Source of the DNA: an uncultured Collinsella sp.
GTDB lineage: Bacteria > Actinomycetota > Coriobacteriia > Coriobacteriales > Coriobacteriaceae
Assembly: GCA_900756765.1 (NCBI GenBank)
Contig: CAAELE010000018.1
Span: forward strand, 1-64,000
DNA: 64,000 nt
Reading direction: 5' to 3'
Shown: positions 1 to 7,911 of the stretch, piece after piece
Layout of the letters: every line of letters begins with the position of its first letter
Numbering within the stretch: position 1 is the first letter of the stretch
Program-made: the position numbers and the translations under genes
Notes under the pieces: generated by a model
Database searches by the model: none
What the model saw: only the letters and a program-made list of their open reading frames with translations
Told to the model about the DNA's origin: nothing

Positions 1-53
1 ATCGCCGCCTTCCTGGCCTCGATGTCGTGCTTCACCCTCAAGTCGACACGCAT
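1..53 (-). CDS. Start of an unidentified gene running off the left edge
   Basis: On the minus strand an ATG at 53 opens a frame that is uninterrupted to the window edge and reads MRVDLRVKHDIEARKAA. The upstream sequence ggaggc, which is also the distal arm of the terminator hairpin of the preceding gene, sits about six bases before the ATG and could serve as ribosome binding site. The charged, helix-friendly composition looks like a real N-terminus, but 17 residues are too few to name a family. It may equally be chance coding. Confidence 0.3.
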   Translation of the reverse strand, partial: MRVDLRVKHDIEARKAA

Positions 54-93
54 AAAAAGCCTCCCATTTCTCGTGTCCAAGAAATGGGAGGCA
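52..93 (-). terminator. Rho-independent terminator after the DUF4268 gene
   Basis: Read on the minus strand, a 13-bp perfect stem (GCCTCCCATTTCT and its complement, arms 59-71 and 80-92) is followed directly by TTTTTA. It lies 27 bases beyond the stop of the gene ending at 120. Confidence 0.85.
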
Positions 94-119
94 GTTCAAT
101 TTTACTGCCGGGGCATTTT

Positions 120-1052
120 TTAGAGCTCGATCTCCGCGATTATTTTTTTCATCTCGATGGCCCATCCGAGCTGTTCCTCGATGTACCCCGGCCATGCGTC
201 CTGGTGGCCCTTGATGGGGTGGCCCGCCTTGTAGAAGCGCAGCCCCGATGCCTTTTTCGCATCGAAGGTCACCGCCGCCAGCCCGAGGCGCTCCTCGAAG
301 ATCCCGCTGTTGGCGATGGCGCGGTGCCCGATCTCTTTGTCGTCGTCCACGTACAGCTCGATGCCCGTGCGGCCCTTTTGCGTATCGATGAGCAGGGCGA
401 GATGGTATGCCGAGACCCCCAGGCGAAGCGTCGACCAATGGTCCTTGCTGGGCTTCTGCGGGCTGAACTCCTTGAGGAACTCCGGATGGCCGCCTGCCAC
501 ATCGCGGTAGGCCGTCCAGTACGCCAGCTTGACCTTTTCGGTCTCGCTGAGCCCCTCGGAGAGCTTCACGGTCTTGGTCCACTCGTTCGGCTGCTCGACC
601 ACGCCGAAGCGCGGGGCGGGCAGGGAACCCCCGATCTTCCAGAGCTCGACCTCGACCAGGAAGAACCCGAAGTCGCTGTCGGTGTGCTGGTTGAGCCACT
701 CGATGGCCTGGCGATGCTCGTCGCGGGCGTGCGCCACGACCCAGATGACGACCTCGGCGCCCTTGCCGGCGGCATACGTGATCACCTTGCCGAGATGATC
801 GTGGTTGGTGTCCTCGAGCTGGTTCTCAATGATCACCTTGCGGCCCGTACCGGACTCCTGCGCGTAGATATCCACGTTGAACGAGCCGACCGACGACTCC
901 GTCTCTATTAGCTCGAGCTCGATTCCGACCGCCATCCCGAGGGTTGCGAGATTCTGCTCCTCGGCCAGCCACTTGGTGAAGTCGTGGGCCTCATGCGGCC
1001 ACACCTCGCGCAGGGGAACCTTCTGAATGGTGTCCAGGTTATAAGTCTTCAT
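120..1052 (-). CDS. DUF4268 / PD-(D/E)XK nuclease-like protein
   Basis: A 310-residue protein of the DUF4268 type. The N-terminal half resembles the PD-(D/E)XK nuclease fold: D61 in NVDIYA, then E76 and Q78 in IIENQLE, followed by HLGKVITYAAG, which is the conserved block of this family. The usual ExK is ExQ here, as in many relatives. The C-terminal part (about 170-305) carries the DUF4268 region. Members are found near restriction-modification and other defence genes, but no methyltransferase is visible here, so a nucleic-acid-cleaving role is only an inference. The start codon overlaps the end of a 51-residue ORF, suggesting translational coupling. A strong terminator follows. Confidence 0.8.
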   Translation of the reverse strand: MKTYNLDTIQKVPLREVWPHEAHDFTKWLAEEQNLATLGMAVGIELELIETESSVGSFNVDIYAQESGTGRKVIIENQLEDTNHDHLGKVITYAAGKGAEVVIWVVAHARDEHRQAIEWLNQHTDSDFGFFLVEVELWKIGGSLPAPRFGVVEQPNEWTKTVKLSEGLSETEKVKLAYWTAYRDVAGGHPEFLKEFSPQKPSKDHWSTLRLGVSAYHLALLIDTQKGRTGIELYVDDDKEIGHRAIANSGIFEERLGLAAVTFDAKKASGLRFYKAGHPIKGHQDAWPGYIEEQLGWAIEMKKIIAEIEL

Positions 1053-1194
1053 CCGTCACCCTCTCGACCGATAATCTGGCACCATTGTAGAGCCTCTCGC
1101 CATCAAACGACCGTAGCAGGAGCCCACGACGTTCGTCGACGTCCTTCAGCTCGCACGGGTACACGAATAGCAAAATATATCTCTTCTTAGTCAT
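1039..1194 (-). CDS. Small 51-residue ORF coupled to the DUF4268 gene
   Basis: ATG at 1194, preceded by AAGGGAAGG eight bases upstream, opens a 51-codon frame beginning MTKKRYILLFVYPCELKD and ending at a TAA at 1041. Its last codons overlap the ATG of the DUF4268 gene at 1052 in another frame, the arrangement expected of coupled genes. I do not recognise a family; the N-terminal ILLFVYP stretch could be a beta strand of a small domain. It might also be the surviving end of a longer decayed gene. No function is proposed. Confidence 0.45.
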   Translation of the reverse strand: MTKKRYILLFVYPCELKDVDERRGLLLRSFDGERLYNGARLSVERVTDEDL

Positions 1195-1246
1195 GCGGTT
1201 TGCCTTCCCTTGAAAAACGAACCACTCGATCCGCGGAGAGGCGCTA

Positions 1247-1531
1247 TCAGGTGCCGTTCGTCAACGACGCGGCGATTATGTCGCTGTCCGTGAAGACGAA
1301 ACTGATGAGCTCATCTTCCCAAGGCTCGCGCTCCTGCTCCTCCTCGGCCTCCTCGAACGTCATCGGCATCTCGCGCGCTCCCGAAAACTCGTGGCAGATA
1401 GCGTAGAGACGAGAGGGCCTATCAGCCCACTTATCAGCCGGTCGGCCAAAAGCGTCGTACTGCCGCAGCTCATCCCCAACATCGCGCCAGATTGTTCGAT
1501 ACCAACCCGTTAACGATAGGGTCAAGAGCAC
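1247..1531 (-). CDS. Hypothetical protein, possibly a frameshifted remnant
   Basis: A 94-codon frame whose residues from about 9 on (WYRTIWRDVGDELRQYDAFG, later an EEAEEEQEREPWEDE acidic stretch) have a natural protein-like composition. The first residues (MLLTLSLTG) look less convincing. A second frame starts at an ATG just upstream and reads MNTVYGALDPIVNG before losing coherence, so a one-base frameshift near 1500 may have split a longer gene. It lies upstream of the small ORF at 1194 on the same strand. No family recognised. Confidence 0.4.
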   Translation of the reverse strand: MLLTLSLTGWYRTIWRDVGDELRQYDAFGRPADKWADRPSRLYAICHEFSGAREMPMTFEEAEEEQEREPWEDELISFVFTDSDIIAASLTNGT

Positions 1532-1916
1532 CGTAGACCGTATTCATATAGCGGCGCCTTTGTTACAGCTCAGATGTCACCATTTTAGATAATGGGCGTA
1601 GCGACCCGAATCTCATTTCAGGCCAATTCGACCAAGAGCAATCTACGGTCTTGTAACCGCCTCTTTCCAAATAAGGCCCGCCCCCGGTGGGGCCCCACCC
1701 ATGCCCACGGCATAGGCCCGCCAGAGCTAGAGGGACTTCGTCATTCTTGTCTGGTAACTCTCAAATAAAGCGCAGAAAGCGTGGAGGAGCGCCGAACGAT
1801 CCTGCTGAACTCATCGCCAACCGGCGTCAACCAGTGTGGAGATGGTTCAAGCAGGCATCCTGTTCGAAAAATGCCGTTATTAATTGATTTCGACCAAAAT
1901 TCGACCAAGATTGAAA
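1532..1916. other. Gene-free stretch with a repeated TTCGACCAA word
   Basis: No convincing gene on either strand. The word TTCGACCAA occurs at 1627-1635, 1889-1897 and 1900-1908; the last two are 11 bases apart, about one helical turn. The stretch lies just past the 3' end of the initiator tRNA, a position often used by integrating elements, but no integrase gene or duplicated tRNA end is visible. Confidence 0.35.
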
Positions 1917-1960
1917 GTCAAAAAAGAAAACAGCCCAGAGGAACAATGCCTCTGAGCTGC
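1917..1960 (-). terminator. Terminator of the initiator tRNA transcript
   Basis: On the minus strand, AGCTCAGAGG and its near-complement CCTCTGGGCT form a hairpin, followed by TTTTC and seven T residues. It begins about ten bases after the encoded CCA of the tRNA. Confidence 0.75.
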
Positions 1961-1969
1961 TAAAAGTCT

Positions 1970-2046
1970 TGGTCGCGGGGGCAGGATTTGAACCTACGAC
2001 CTCCGGGTTATGAGCCCGGCGAGCTACCAGACTGCTCCACCCCGCA
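1970..2046 (-). tRNA. Initiator tRNA-fMet (CAU)
   Basis: A 77-base cloverleaf on the minus strand with the CCA end encoded. The anticodon loop CTCATAA is flanked by GGG and CCC, the three G-C pairs diagnostic of initiator tRNA. The acceptor 1-72 position is U-G, not a Watson-Crick pair, also as expected for initiators. The T loop is TTCAAAT. A promoter (2078-2106) and a terminator (1917-1960) bracket it, so it appears to be a single-gene transcript. Confidence 0.93.
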
Positions 2047-2077
2047 ATGTCTGGGCGCCTCATGTGCACAAGAAAGA

Positions 2078-2106
2078 ATATTACGCGGGAGTTCGGTAAA
2101 CGGCAA
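2078..2106 (-). promoter_or_regulatory. Promoter of tRNA-fMet
   Basis: On the minus strand TTGCCG (2106-2101) and TAATAT (2083-2078) are separated by exactly 17 bases. The -10 box ends 31 bases before the tRNA 5' end, giving a short leader. Confidence 0.7.
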
Positions 2107-2242
2107 GGAAAATCTCGTAGAGCATAATTCCTTCATATTTAAACCCCTCAGTCCATATCAGCGTAAACGAATCGCAGCCGAGCGCCGTCGGCGGCGCGTA
2201 TACAATGGTGCGCGTCCTTTTACGCCGACATCTGGAGTAGAC

Positions 2243-3016
2243 ATGCTGCTCGCTATCGATATGGGAAACACGCAGACGGCCATGGGCCTGTTTGACGGAG
2301 ACGAGTTGGTGCAGTCGTGGCGTATGCCCACCGACCGCTCCTATACCGCCGACGAGATCCACGTGCGCCTGATGGGCTTCTTTAAGATGTACGACCTCTC
2401 GCTCGGCGCGGTTGACGCGATCGCCTTTGCCGGCGTGGTGCCGCAGCTCTCGCGCGAGTGGCACGCCGTGGCCAACCGCATCGCGGCAGACGCCATCGTT
2501 ATTGGGCCGCAGACGGCCGCGGTGACCAAGCTGCGGGCGGCGCGCCCCCAGGCCGTTGGCGCCGACCGCATCGCCAACGCCGTCGCCGCCGAGACCTTCT
2601 ACGGCGCCCCGGCGATCGTGGTGGACTTTGGCACCGCGACCAATATCGACGTCATCGACGAGGACGGCTATTACATTGGCGGAGCGATTGCGCCGGGCAT
2701 CCGCATTTCGATGGACGCGCTCGCCGCCCGAGCCGCCAAGCTCGCCAGCGTTCCGCTCGAGGCGCCCGAGCACGCCATCGGCCGCGATACCGAGGAGTGC
2801 ATCAAGGTCGGCGCCGTAACGGGCGCCGCCGCCATGGCCGAGGGCCTGGTCGCGCGCATGAAGCGCGAGCTGGGACGCGAGGACGCCACCGTTATCGCCA
2901 CGGGCGGCCTCGCCAGCATCGTCGCCGATTCGACCGACGCATTCGACGCGGTCGACGGACAGCTCACCATCAAGGGTATCTGCGAAATCTACCGCCGCAT
3001 GCAGGAGCTGGGGTAG
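2243..3016 (+). CDS. coaX: Type III pantothenate kinase
   Basis: A 257-residue protein, the usual length for CoaX, which phosphorylates pantothenate as the first step of coenzyme A synthesis. The ASKHA-fold signatures are all present: DMGNTQT at 6-12 (phosphate-binding loop), GADR at 106-109 and DFGTATN at 128-134 with the following GGAIAPGI (146-153), which shape the pantothenate site. The ATG at 2243 is chosen because the family's motif starts at residue 6; the frame stays open upstream through the tRNA but that part is not coding. GGAG lies about eight bases upstream. It converges on a biotin-ligase-like gene; coaX and birA are often neighbours in bacteria. Confidence 0.95.
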   Translation: MLLAIDMGNTQTAMGLFDGDELVQSWRMPTDRSYTADEIHVRLMGFFKMYDLSLGAVDAIAFAGVVPQLSREWHAVANRIAADAIVIGPQTAAVTKLRAARPQAVGADRIANAVAAETFYGAPAIVVDFGTATNIDVIDEDGYYIGGAIAPGIRISMDALAARAAKLASVPLEAPEHAIGRDTEECIKVGAVTGAAAMAEGLVARMKRELGREDATVIATGGLASIVADSTDAFDAVDGQLTIKGICEIYRRMQELG

Positions 3017-3075
3017 GACGGGGACCTAAGTCGAGCACACCCGATGCCACAGTCCCCGCAAGCTTTCGCCAAGTC

Positions 3076-3114
3076 TATTCCTCAAAATTGAATAATTTTC
3101 AGTTTTGAGGAATA
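3076..3114. repeat. AT-rich 12-bp inverted repeat between coaX and birA-like gene
   Basis: TATTCCTCAAAA (3076-3087) and its exact complement TTTTGAGGAATA (3103-3114) flank a 15-base AT-rich loop. It stands out from the GC-rich surroundings. There is no T tract, so it is not an obvious terminator; it may be a small palindromic element or a protein-binding site. Confidence 0.6.
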
Positions 3115-3143
3115 GGGCTGAGATGCCGCTCTGCAGTCACGCG

Positions 3144-3176
3144 AAAGCCCTCCCCGGTGCAGGCCGAGAAGGGCTT
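3144..3176 (-). terminator. Probable terminator of the folPK / birA-like operon
   Basis: Minus-strand hairpin with AAGCCCT and AGGGCTT arms around a G+C-rich loop, followed by a short TTTCG. It begins about 40 bases after the stop at 3214. The T tract is short, so confidence is moderate. Confidence 0.5.
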
Positions 3177-3213
3177 CGTTGTCATCGTTGTCTTTGGGTG
3201 CGGGCGCCTCGCG

Positions 3214-3915
3214 TTACAGCCCGCGAATGCGCACGGCCTCGGGCGGAAACTCTTGCTCGCCGGCGTCGGTCTTAATGGTCGCGCGACCCCAGATGTCCAG
3301 GCCCGCAAACACGCCGACCGCGAGCGGCAGGCCGTTGGGCGACACTGCCGCGACCTGACGACCCAGCAGCGGCACCATATCGAAATACTCGCCCAGCACG
3401 GGAGCCAGCGGGCCGGCAGCGCCCTGTGGCGTGTTGGCAACAACCGCCCAGGCGTCAACGCGAGCGAGTACTGCCGCGGCCAATGCCTCGACCAGCGCCT
3501 CATCGGCCACATCTACGCCGAGCTCGCTCAGCGCCGAACGCTCAACATCCACCGTCACCGCGGCAAACATGCCCGCGGCACCGGCACCGCCGTTGACGGC
3601 GACGCGCGCGAGCGACGTCTCAAACGCAGGAGCGCCGCACACGATGTCACTCGGCCACTGGATGCCCACCTTGCCGGCAAGCCCCAGGCCCGGCGTTGCG
3701 GCCGTGCCCGCGAGCGCGTCCATCATGCCCATTGCGGCCACAAACGGCAGGCCGTGGAAGGCGTGCATGTTCACATCGGGGCGCACGACCAGCGAAAACG
3801 TCAGCGATGCATCGCTCACGCTCCACGCGCACCAGCCCGCAGACACACCCTCGCGGCCCGCGTCGCGCGCCGCGTCGAGCTCGGTACCGGCGGCAACAGC
3901 ATTCATCTCGATCAT
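3214..3915 (-). CDS. Divergent biotin/lipoate protein ligase-like protein
   Basis: A 233-residue protein with the outline of the catalytic domain of biotin protein ligase (BirA), which activates biotin with ATP and attaches it to carboxyl carrier protein. Visible family signals are QWPSDIV (counterpart of KWPNDI) and the segment TFSLVVRPDVN before it. The expected GRGRxG biotinyl-AMP loop is absent: the region reads GREGVSAGWCAWS. There is no N-terminal DNA-binding domain and no clear C-terminal SH3-like domain beyond a short GRATIKTDAGE tail. Either this is a highly diverged ligase or one with changed activity. Its ATG directly abuts the TAG of folPK (TAGATG), so the two are translationally coupled. 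Confidence 0.65.
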   Translation of the reverse strand: MIEMNAVAAGTELDAARDAGREGVSAGWCAWSVSDASLTFSLVVRPDVNMHAFHGLPFVAAMGMMDALAGTAATPGLGLAGKVGIQWPSDIVCGAPAFETSLARVAVNGGAGAAGMFAAVTVDVERSALSELGVDVADEALVEALAAAVLARVDAWAVVANTPQGAAGPLAPVLGEYFDMVPLLGRQVAAVSPNGLPLAVGVFAGLDIWGRATIKTDAGEQEFPPEAVRIRGL

Positions 3916-5643
3916 CTACATACGCCCCAATTCGCCCACGATATGGCCCACGCGATCCTCGGGCTCCTTGACCTCGACGCCGTTGTAGCGGAAGAACCGC
4001 GCCGGATCGTGCATCAGGTCCTCGAGCGGCACCAGCACAAAGTCCCGCTCGCCGATCAGCGGATGCGGCAGGCGCAGCTTCTTGCCGCCGTGGGTCTCGC
4101 CGTCCACCCACAGCAGGTCCAAGTCGATGGTGCGCGGGCCGTTTGCCTTGGCCTTTTTGGAGCGGTCGCGGCCCAGCTCGGCCTCGATCTTCATAAGCTC
4201 ATCGAGCAGCACCAACGGCGCCAGCTCGGTCTTGATCTCGATGACGGCGTTGGCAAACGCGTCCTGGCGCGTCTCGTAGGCCGGCTCGCTCTCGTAGATG
4301 CGCGAGCAGTTGGACACGCAGGTGAGCGGGATCTCGGCGATCATGTCGCGCGCAGCGCGAATGTTGTCGCAGCGATGCCCCAGGTTGGAACCCACGGCCA
4401 CAAACGCGCGGCGCGGCTGCGGCTTGGCAACGGCCCAGTAACCGTTCAGGAACTGCGCAAAGCCCGCAACGTCATGCACGCGCACGATGTTGGCGCCGGC
4501 CTGGATGGCGCCCAGGCACACACCAAACGTGGCGGCATCGCGCGCGGCGGCCTCGGTCACGCCCGAGACGGCGCCCACAAAGCGCTTGCGCGACACGGCG
4601 CACATGAGCGGATAGCCCAGCGACGCCATCTTGGCGGTCTCGCGCTGGATGACGATGTCTTCGTTGGCCGTCTTGCCAAAGCCCGGGCCGGGATCGATGC
4701 AGATACGGTCGCGCGACACGCCGGCATGGATGAGCGTACGGGCCTGGTCGGACAGAAAGCCCATGACGCGGCGCATGATGGGCGCAGAATCGGGCAGGGT
4801 AAAGCGGCGGAGCTGCGAGGTGGGCACATAGGCTTCCTCACGGCGGGCACTGCGGCGCATCATGGCGGCCAGGTGGTCGCTGGGCTCTGGTGCGGCTTCG
4901 GTAGCTGTGGGCACGGTCTCGGGCGCAGCGGCGGCAGGGACAGCCTGCTCGGCAGCCGGCGTCTCTGGCTCGGACTCGGGCGCGGGCTCCGGCTCGCCAA
5001 ACGGCAGCGAGGGCTGTACCACACCGCCCGGAAGCTTGGCCTCAACCTTGGGCTCGCCCAACAGCTTGCCGCGACGGCGACGGGCCGGCTTCTCGGCCTC
5101 GCGCGCGGCCTCGGCAGCCGCTTCGCGTGCCTTCTCGGCAACAAACGCCGCAGCCGAGGTATCGAGCTGCACCGTCGCGTGCGTGCGTGCGGGTGCGGCG
5201 ACCTCGCCGGCGTGCATTACGATGACGCCGCAGGTGCTCGTCTTAACGAACTCAACCATCTTGGGATCGGTGAAGCCCGTCACGTCGTTGACAATCGAAG
5301 CACCGCAGCGCACAGCCGCCTTGGCAACCGCCACATGACGCGTGTCGATCGAGACAATGGCACCCTCTTTGGCGAGCGCGCGCACGACGGGCAGCACGCG
5401 ACGCGCTTCCTCGTCGGGGTTGACCGGGGTAAAGCCGGGGCGCGTGGACTCGCCGCCCACGTCGATGATGTCGGCGCCGGCATCGAGCATCGCCAGGCCG
5501 TACTCGATAGCGGCATCCTGGTCAAAGTGCTCACCGCCGTCGCTAAACGAATCGGGCGTCACGTTGAGGACGCCCATGATGCGCGGACGGTCAAAGCTGA
5601 GCTCGTACTTTCCGCACCGCCATGTCTTGCTGTCGTTCGCCAT
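3916..5643 (-). CDS. folP-folK: Fused dihydropteroate synthase - HPPK with large internal insertion
   Basis: A 575-residue bifunctional folate enzyme. Residues 20-400 are dihydropteroate synthase (MGVLNVTPDSFSDGG at 23-37, GGESTRPG at 63-70, SIDT at 98-101, NDVTG at 119-123, DPGPGFGKT at 317-325, SRKRFVG at 351-357). Residues 411 to about 560 are 6-hydroxymethyl-7,8-dihydropterin pyrophosphokinase (AFVAVGSNLGHR, then RTIDLDLLW). Between VIMHAGE (141-147) and the later half of the TIM barrel lies a segment of about 135 residues rich in Ala, Glu, Pro and Arg, far longer than the usual loop. No folB aldolase is in the fusion or nearby. Start: the second of two in-frame ATGs, six bases after AGGAGG. 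Confidence 0.9.
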   Translation of the reverse strand: MANDSKTWRCGKYELSFDRPRIMGVLNVTPDSFSDGGEHFDQDAAIEYGLAMLDAGADIIDVGGESTRPGFTPVNPDEEARRVLPVVRALAKEGAIVSIDTRHVAVAKAAVRCGASIVNDVTGFTDPKMVEFVKTSTCGVIVMHAGEVAAPARTHATVQLDTSAAAFVAEKAREAAAEAAREAEKPARRRRGKLLGEPKVEAKLPGGVVQPSLPFGEPEPAPESEPETPAAEQAVPAAAAPETVPTATEAAPEPSDHLAAMMRRSARREEAYVPTSQLRRFTLPDSAPIMRRVMGFLSDQARTLIHAGVSRDRICIDPGPGFGKTANEDIVIQRETAKMASLGYPLMCAVSRKRFVGAVSGVTEAAARDAATFGVCLGAIQAGANIVRVHDVAGFAQFLNGYWAVAKPQPRRAFVAVGSNLGHRCDNIRAARDMIAEIPLTCVSNCSRIYESEPAYETRQDAFANAVIEIKTELAPLVLLDELMKIEAELGRDRSKKAKANGPRTIDLDLLWVDGETHGGKKLRLPHPLIGERDFVLVPLEDLMHDPARFFRYNGVEVKEPEDRVGHIVGELGRM

Positions 5644-5737
5644 GAACATCCTCCTAAAATGCCCACGCCGCCGCGCTCGGGCGCTGGCGGCGGGGTCGCT
5701 TTGCAATCAGTCTTTCTATTGTATCCGCGCGCGCGGG

Positions 5738-6490
5738 CTAGAACGCAAACGCGGCCGCGATGTCGCAAGAAATCAGCAGGTCGGCATTTGCATCCTGATC
5801 GGTGGGCGCCAAATTGCAAATGGCCAGCGTATCGCCAGTAAAGTAACGAGTGAGGCCCGCCGCCGGATACACTACGAGCGAGGTTCCACCCACGACGAGG
5901 GCGTCGGCCGCGGCGATAGCAGCAACGGCGCCGGTAAGCACGCGCTCATCGAGCGGCTCTTCGTAGAGGACCACGTCGGGCTTGATGCGACCGCCGCATG
6001 CGGGGCACACGGGCACGCCCGCGGCATCCTCGTGCTCGCGCGCGCAAATCCATTCGGCGCTGTAGACCGCGCCGCACGTCTGGCAGATATTGCGGTGAAC
6101 CGAGCCGTGCAGCTCGAACACGCGCTGCGATCCGGCCATCTGATGCAGGCCGTCGATATTTTGCGTCACCACGGCGTCGAGCTTGCCGGCGCGCTCCAGC
6201 TCCGCCAGCTTGGCGTGGCAGTGGTTGGGCTTGGCGTTAAGGGCGATCATCTTGGTCCGGTAGAAGTCGAAAAACTCCGCCGGATGCGCCTCGTAGAAGC
6301 TGTGCGAGAGCATAGTCTCGGGCGGATAGGAAAACCGCTGGTGATACAGACCGTCCACGCTGCGGAAATCGGGAATGCCGCTTGCCGTGGATACGCCCGC
6401 GCCGCCAAAGAAGACCACGTGGCTATGGGTTTCGAACAGCTCCGCCAGCGCGGCGGAGGCCTGTTTGGGGTCCGATATTGTCCGCGTCAT
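5738..6490 (-). CDS. cobB: NAD-dependent protein deacylase, sirtuin family
   Basis: A 250-residue Sir2 protein that removes acyl groups from lysines using NAD. It has GAGVSTASGIPDFR (30-43), TQNID (109-113), the catalytic His128 in ELHGSVHR, and four zinc-binding cysteines (C136, C139, C162, C165). Residues matching the class III signature (Ala/Tyr/Arg pocket of desuccinylases) are only partly visible (FYRTK near 77-81), so substrate type is left open. The ATG at 6490 is preferred because GGAGG lies seven bases upstream. It is on the same strand as folPK but separated by about 95 bases. Confidence 0.92.
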   Translation of the reverse strand: MTRTISDPKQASAALAELFETHSHVVFFGGAGVSTASGIPDFRSVDGLYHQRFSYPPETMLSHSFYEAHPAEFFDFYRTKMIALNAKPNHCHAKLAELERAGKLDAVVTQNIDGLHQMAGSQRVFELHGSVHRNICQTCGAVYSAEWICAREHEDAAGVPVCPACGGRIKPDVVLYEEPLDERVLTGAVAAIAAADALVVGGTSLVVYPAAGLTRYFTGDTLAICNLAPTDQDANADLLISCDIAAAFAF

Positions 6491-6603
6491 ATATGTCCTC
6501 CGTCCGTGTCTCCGGGACGGCGGCGTTCGCACTATCACTCGCGGACCCCGCCCCGCTCTTGTTGCGTTAATCTTAAGCCTGCCAACTCCGTCGAAAGGAC
6601 ACC

Positions 6604-7422
6604 ATGCCTCAGACTTACACTTTCGCCTCGTGGAACGTCAACGGCCTGCGCGCCGTGCTCAAAAAAGACCCGAGCTTTATCCAGATCGCACAGGAGCTCG
6701 ATGTCGATATCCTGGCGCTGCAAGAGACCAAGCTGCAGGAAGGCCAGGTCGATATCGACCTGCCCGGCTATCACCAAACCTGGAGCTACGCCGAGCGCAA
6801 GGGCTACTCGGGCACCGCGGTCTTTAGCCGCCAGGAACCGCTGCGCGTACTGCGCGCCGATGCACTACTGCCCTACGCCGGCGAGGGCGGGGCTGCCGAG
6901 CTCGTCGCCCAAGCCGCAACCGAGGGTCGCGTCTGCGCGCTCGAGTTCGACAAGTTTTGGTTTGTCGACGTCTACACGCCCAACGCCCAAAACGAACTCG
7001 CCCGCATCGACGTGCGCATGGCCTGGGACGATGCCTATCGCGGCTTTTTGAACGCGCTTGAGCGCGAAACCGGCAAGCCCGTCGTAACCTGCGGCGACTT
7101 TAACGTGGCTCACGAGGAGATCGACCTTAAGAACCCCAAGTCCAACCGCGGCAACGCAGGCTTTTCGGACGAGGAGCGCGGCAAGTTTACCGAGCTGCTC
7201 AACGCCGGGTTTACCGATACCTGGCGTGCGGCCAATCCGGACGTCGAGGGCGTCTACAGCTGGTGGAGCTACCGCTTTAATGCCCGCAAGAACAACGCAG
7301 GCTGGCGCATCGACTACTTCCTGGTAAGCGACGCAATCGCCGGCAACGTACGCGGTACCGGCATCCGCGGCGACATCTTCGGCAGCGACCACTGCCCCGT
7401 CACCCTCGCCCTGGAGCTCTAA
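6604..7422 (+). CDS. xth: Exodeoxyribonuclease III / AP endonuclease
   Basis: A 272-residue endonuclease/exonuclease/phosphatase-fold enzyme of base excision repair; it nicks DNA 5' of abasic sites. Catalytic blocks are present in order: WNVNGLRA (N11), ALQETK (E41), CGDFNVAHEEIDL (Asp and Asn of the active site), SWWSYR and the C-terminal GSDHCPV with His263. The length is typical of ExoA. AAAGG precedes the ATG. It is divergent from the sirtuin gene. Confidence 0.93.
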   Translation: MPQTYTFASWNVNGLRAVLKKDPSFIQIAQELDVDILALQETKLQEGQVDIDLPGYHQTWSYAERKGYSGTAVFSRQEPLRVLRADALLPYAGEGGAAELVAQAATEGRVCALEFDKFWFVDVYTPNAQNELARIDVRMAWDDAYRGFLNALERETGKPVVTCGDFNVAHEEIDLKNPKSNRGNAGFSDEERGKFTELLNAGFTDTWRAANPDVEGVYSWWSYRFNARKNNAGWRIDYFLVSDAIAGNVRGTGIRGDIFGSDHCPVTLALEL

Positions 7423-7560
7423 CCCCCAAATGATCCCCCGGGGACGGAGGAAAAGGGACCATTTTCACCTCGCGAGGACGTCCACGCGACCCACCCGCCA
7501 CGAAATCGGCCCATCTACTACGTTTAAGCCACTACCCTCAACCACAGCGAACAACGCAAA

Positions 7561-7593
7561 AAGAAAACCGCAGGTAGAAAGCCTGCGGTTTTT
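7561..7593 (+). terminator. Hairpin terminator downstream of xth
   Basis: AAACCGCAGG (7565-7574) pairs with CCTGCGGTTT (7582-7591), with A residues before and TTT after the stem. It lies about 140 bases past the xth stop, inside the first repeat copy, and could act in both directions. Confidence 0.6.
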
Positions 7594-7759
7594 CATAAAA
7601 CGCGGTCATGGTCGGGGGTATCAAGCTAAACGTAGTAGATGGACCAGTTTCGTGGCAAGCGCCGTCAACTGATTCCCTGGGGACGTCTGGGGACGAAGAA
7701 AAACGGATCATTTTGGCTCTCCGAGGGCCACGACGCCCGTCATATCAGCCGGCCATTCC

Positions 7760-7911
7760 AAAACTATGCCGGTTTACGGGGCCAAATCGCGAGCCTCCAA
7801 CCACACGCAATTCGAGCAAAATAAAGCCGCAGGTAAACGGCTTGCTCTATTTCGAAAAATGCCGGTATGGTCGGTCTGCGTCAATCCAGCCCCGTAAACC
7901 GGCATAGTTTT
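7760..7911. repeat. 23-bp perfect inverted repeat flanking ~105 bp
   Basis: The sequence 7760-7782 (aaaactatgccggtttacgg and three more bases) is exactly complementary to 7889-7911. The arms bracket about 106 bases without coding capacity. Length and perfect arms suit a miniature mobile element or a strong secondary structure. Confidence 0.75.

Noticed and set aside
3157..5841. Open plus-strand frame of about 890 codons
   Set aside because: It is antisense to folP-folK and the biotin-ligase-like gene, rich in His, Arg and Gly, and has no family signal; long antisense frames are expected in high-GC coding DNA.
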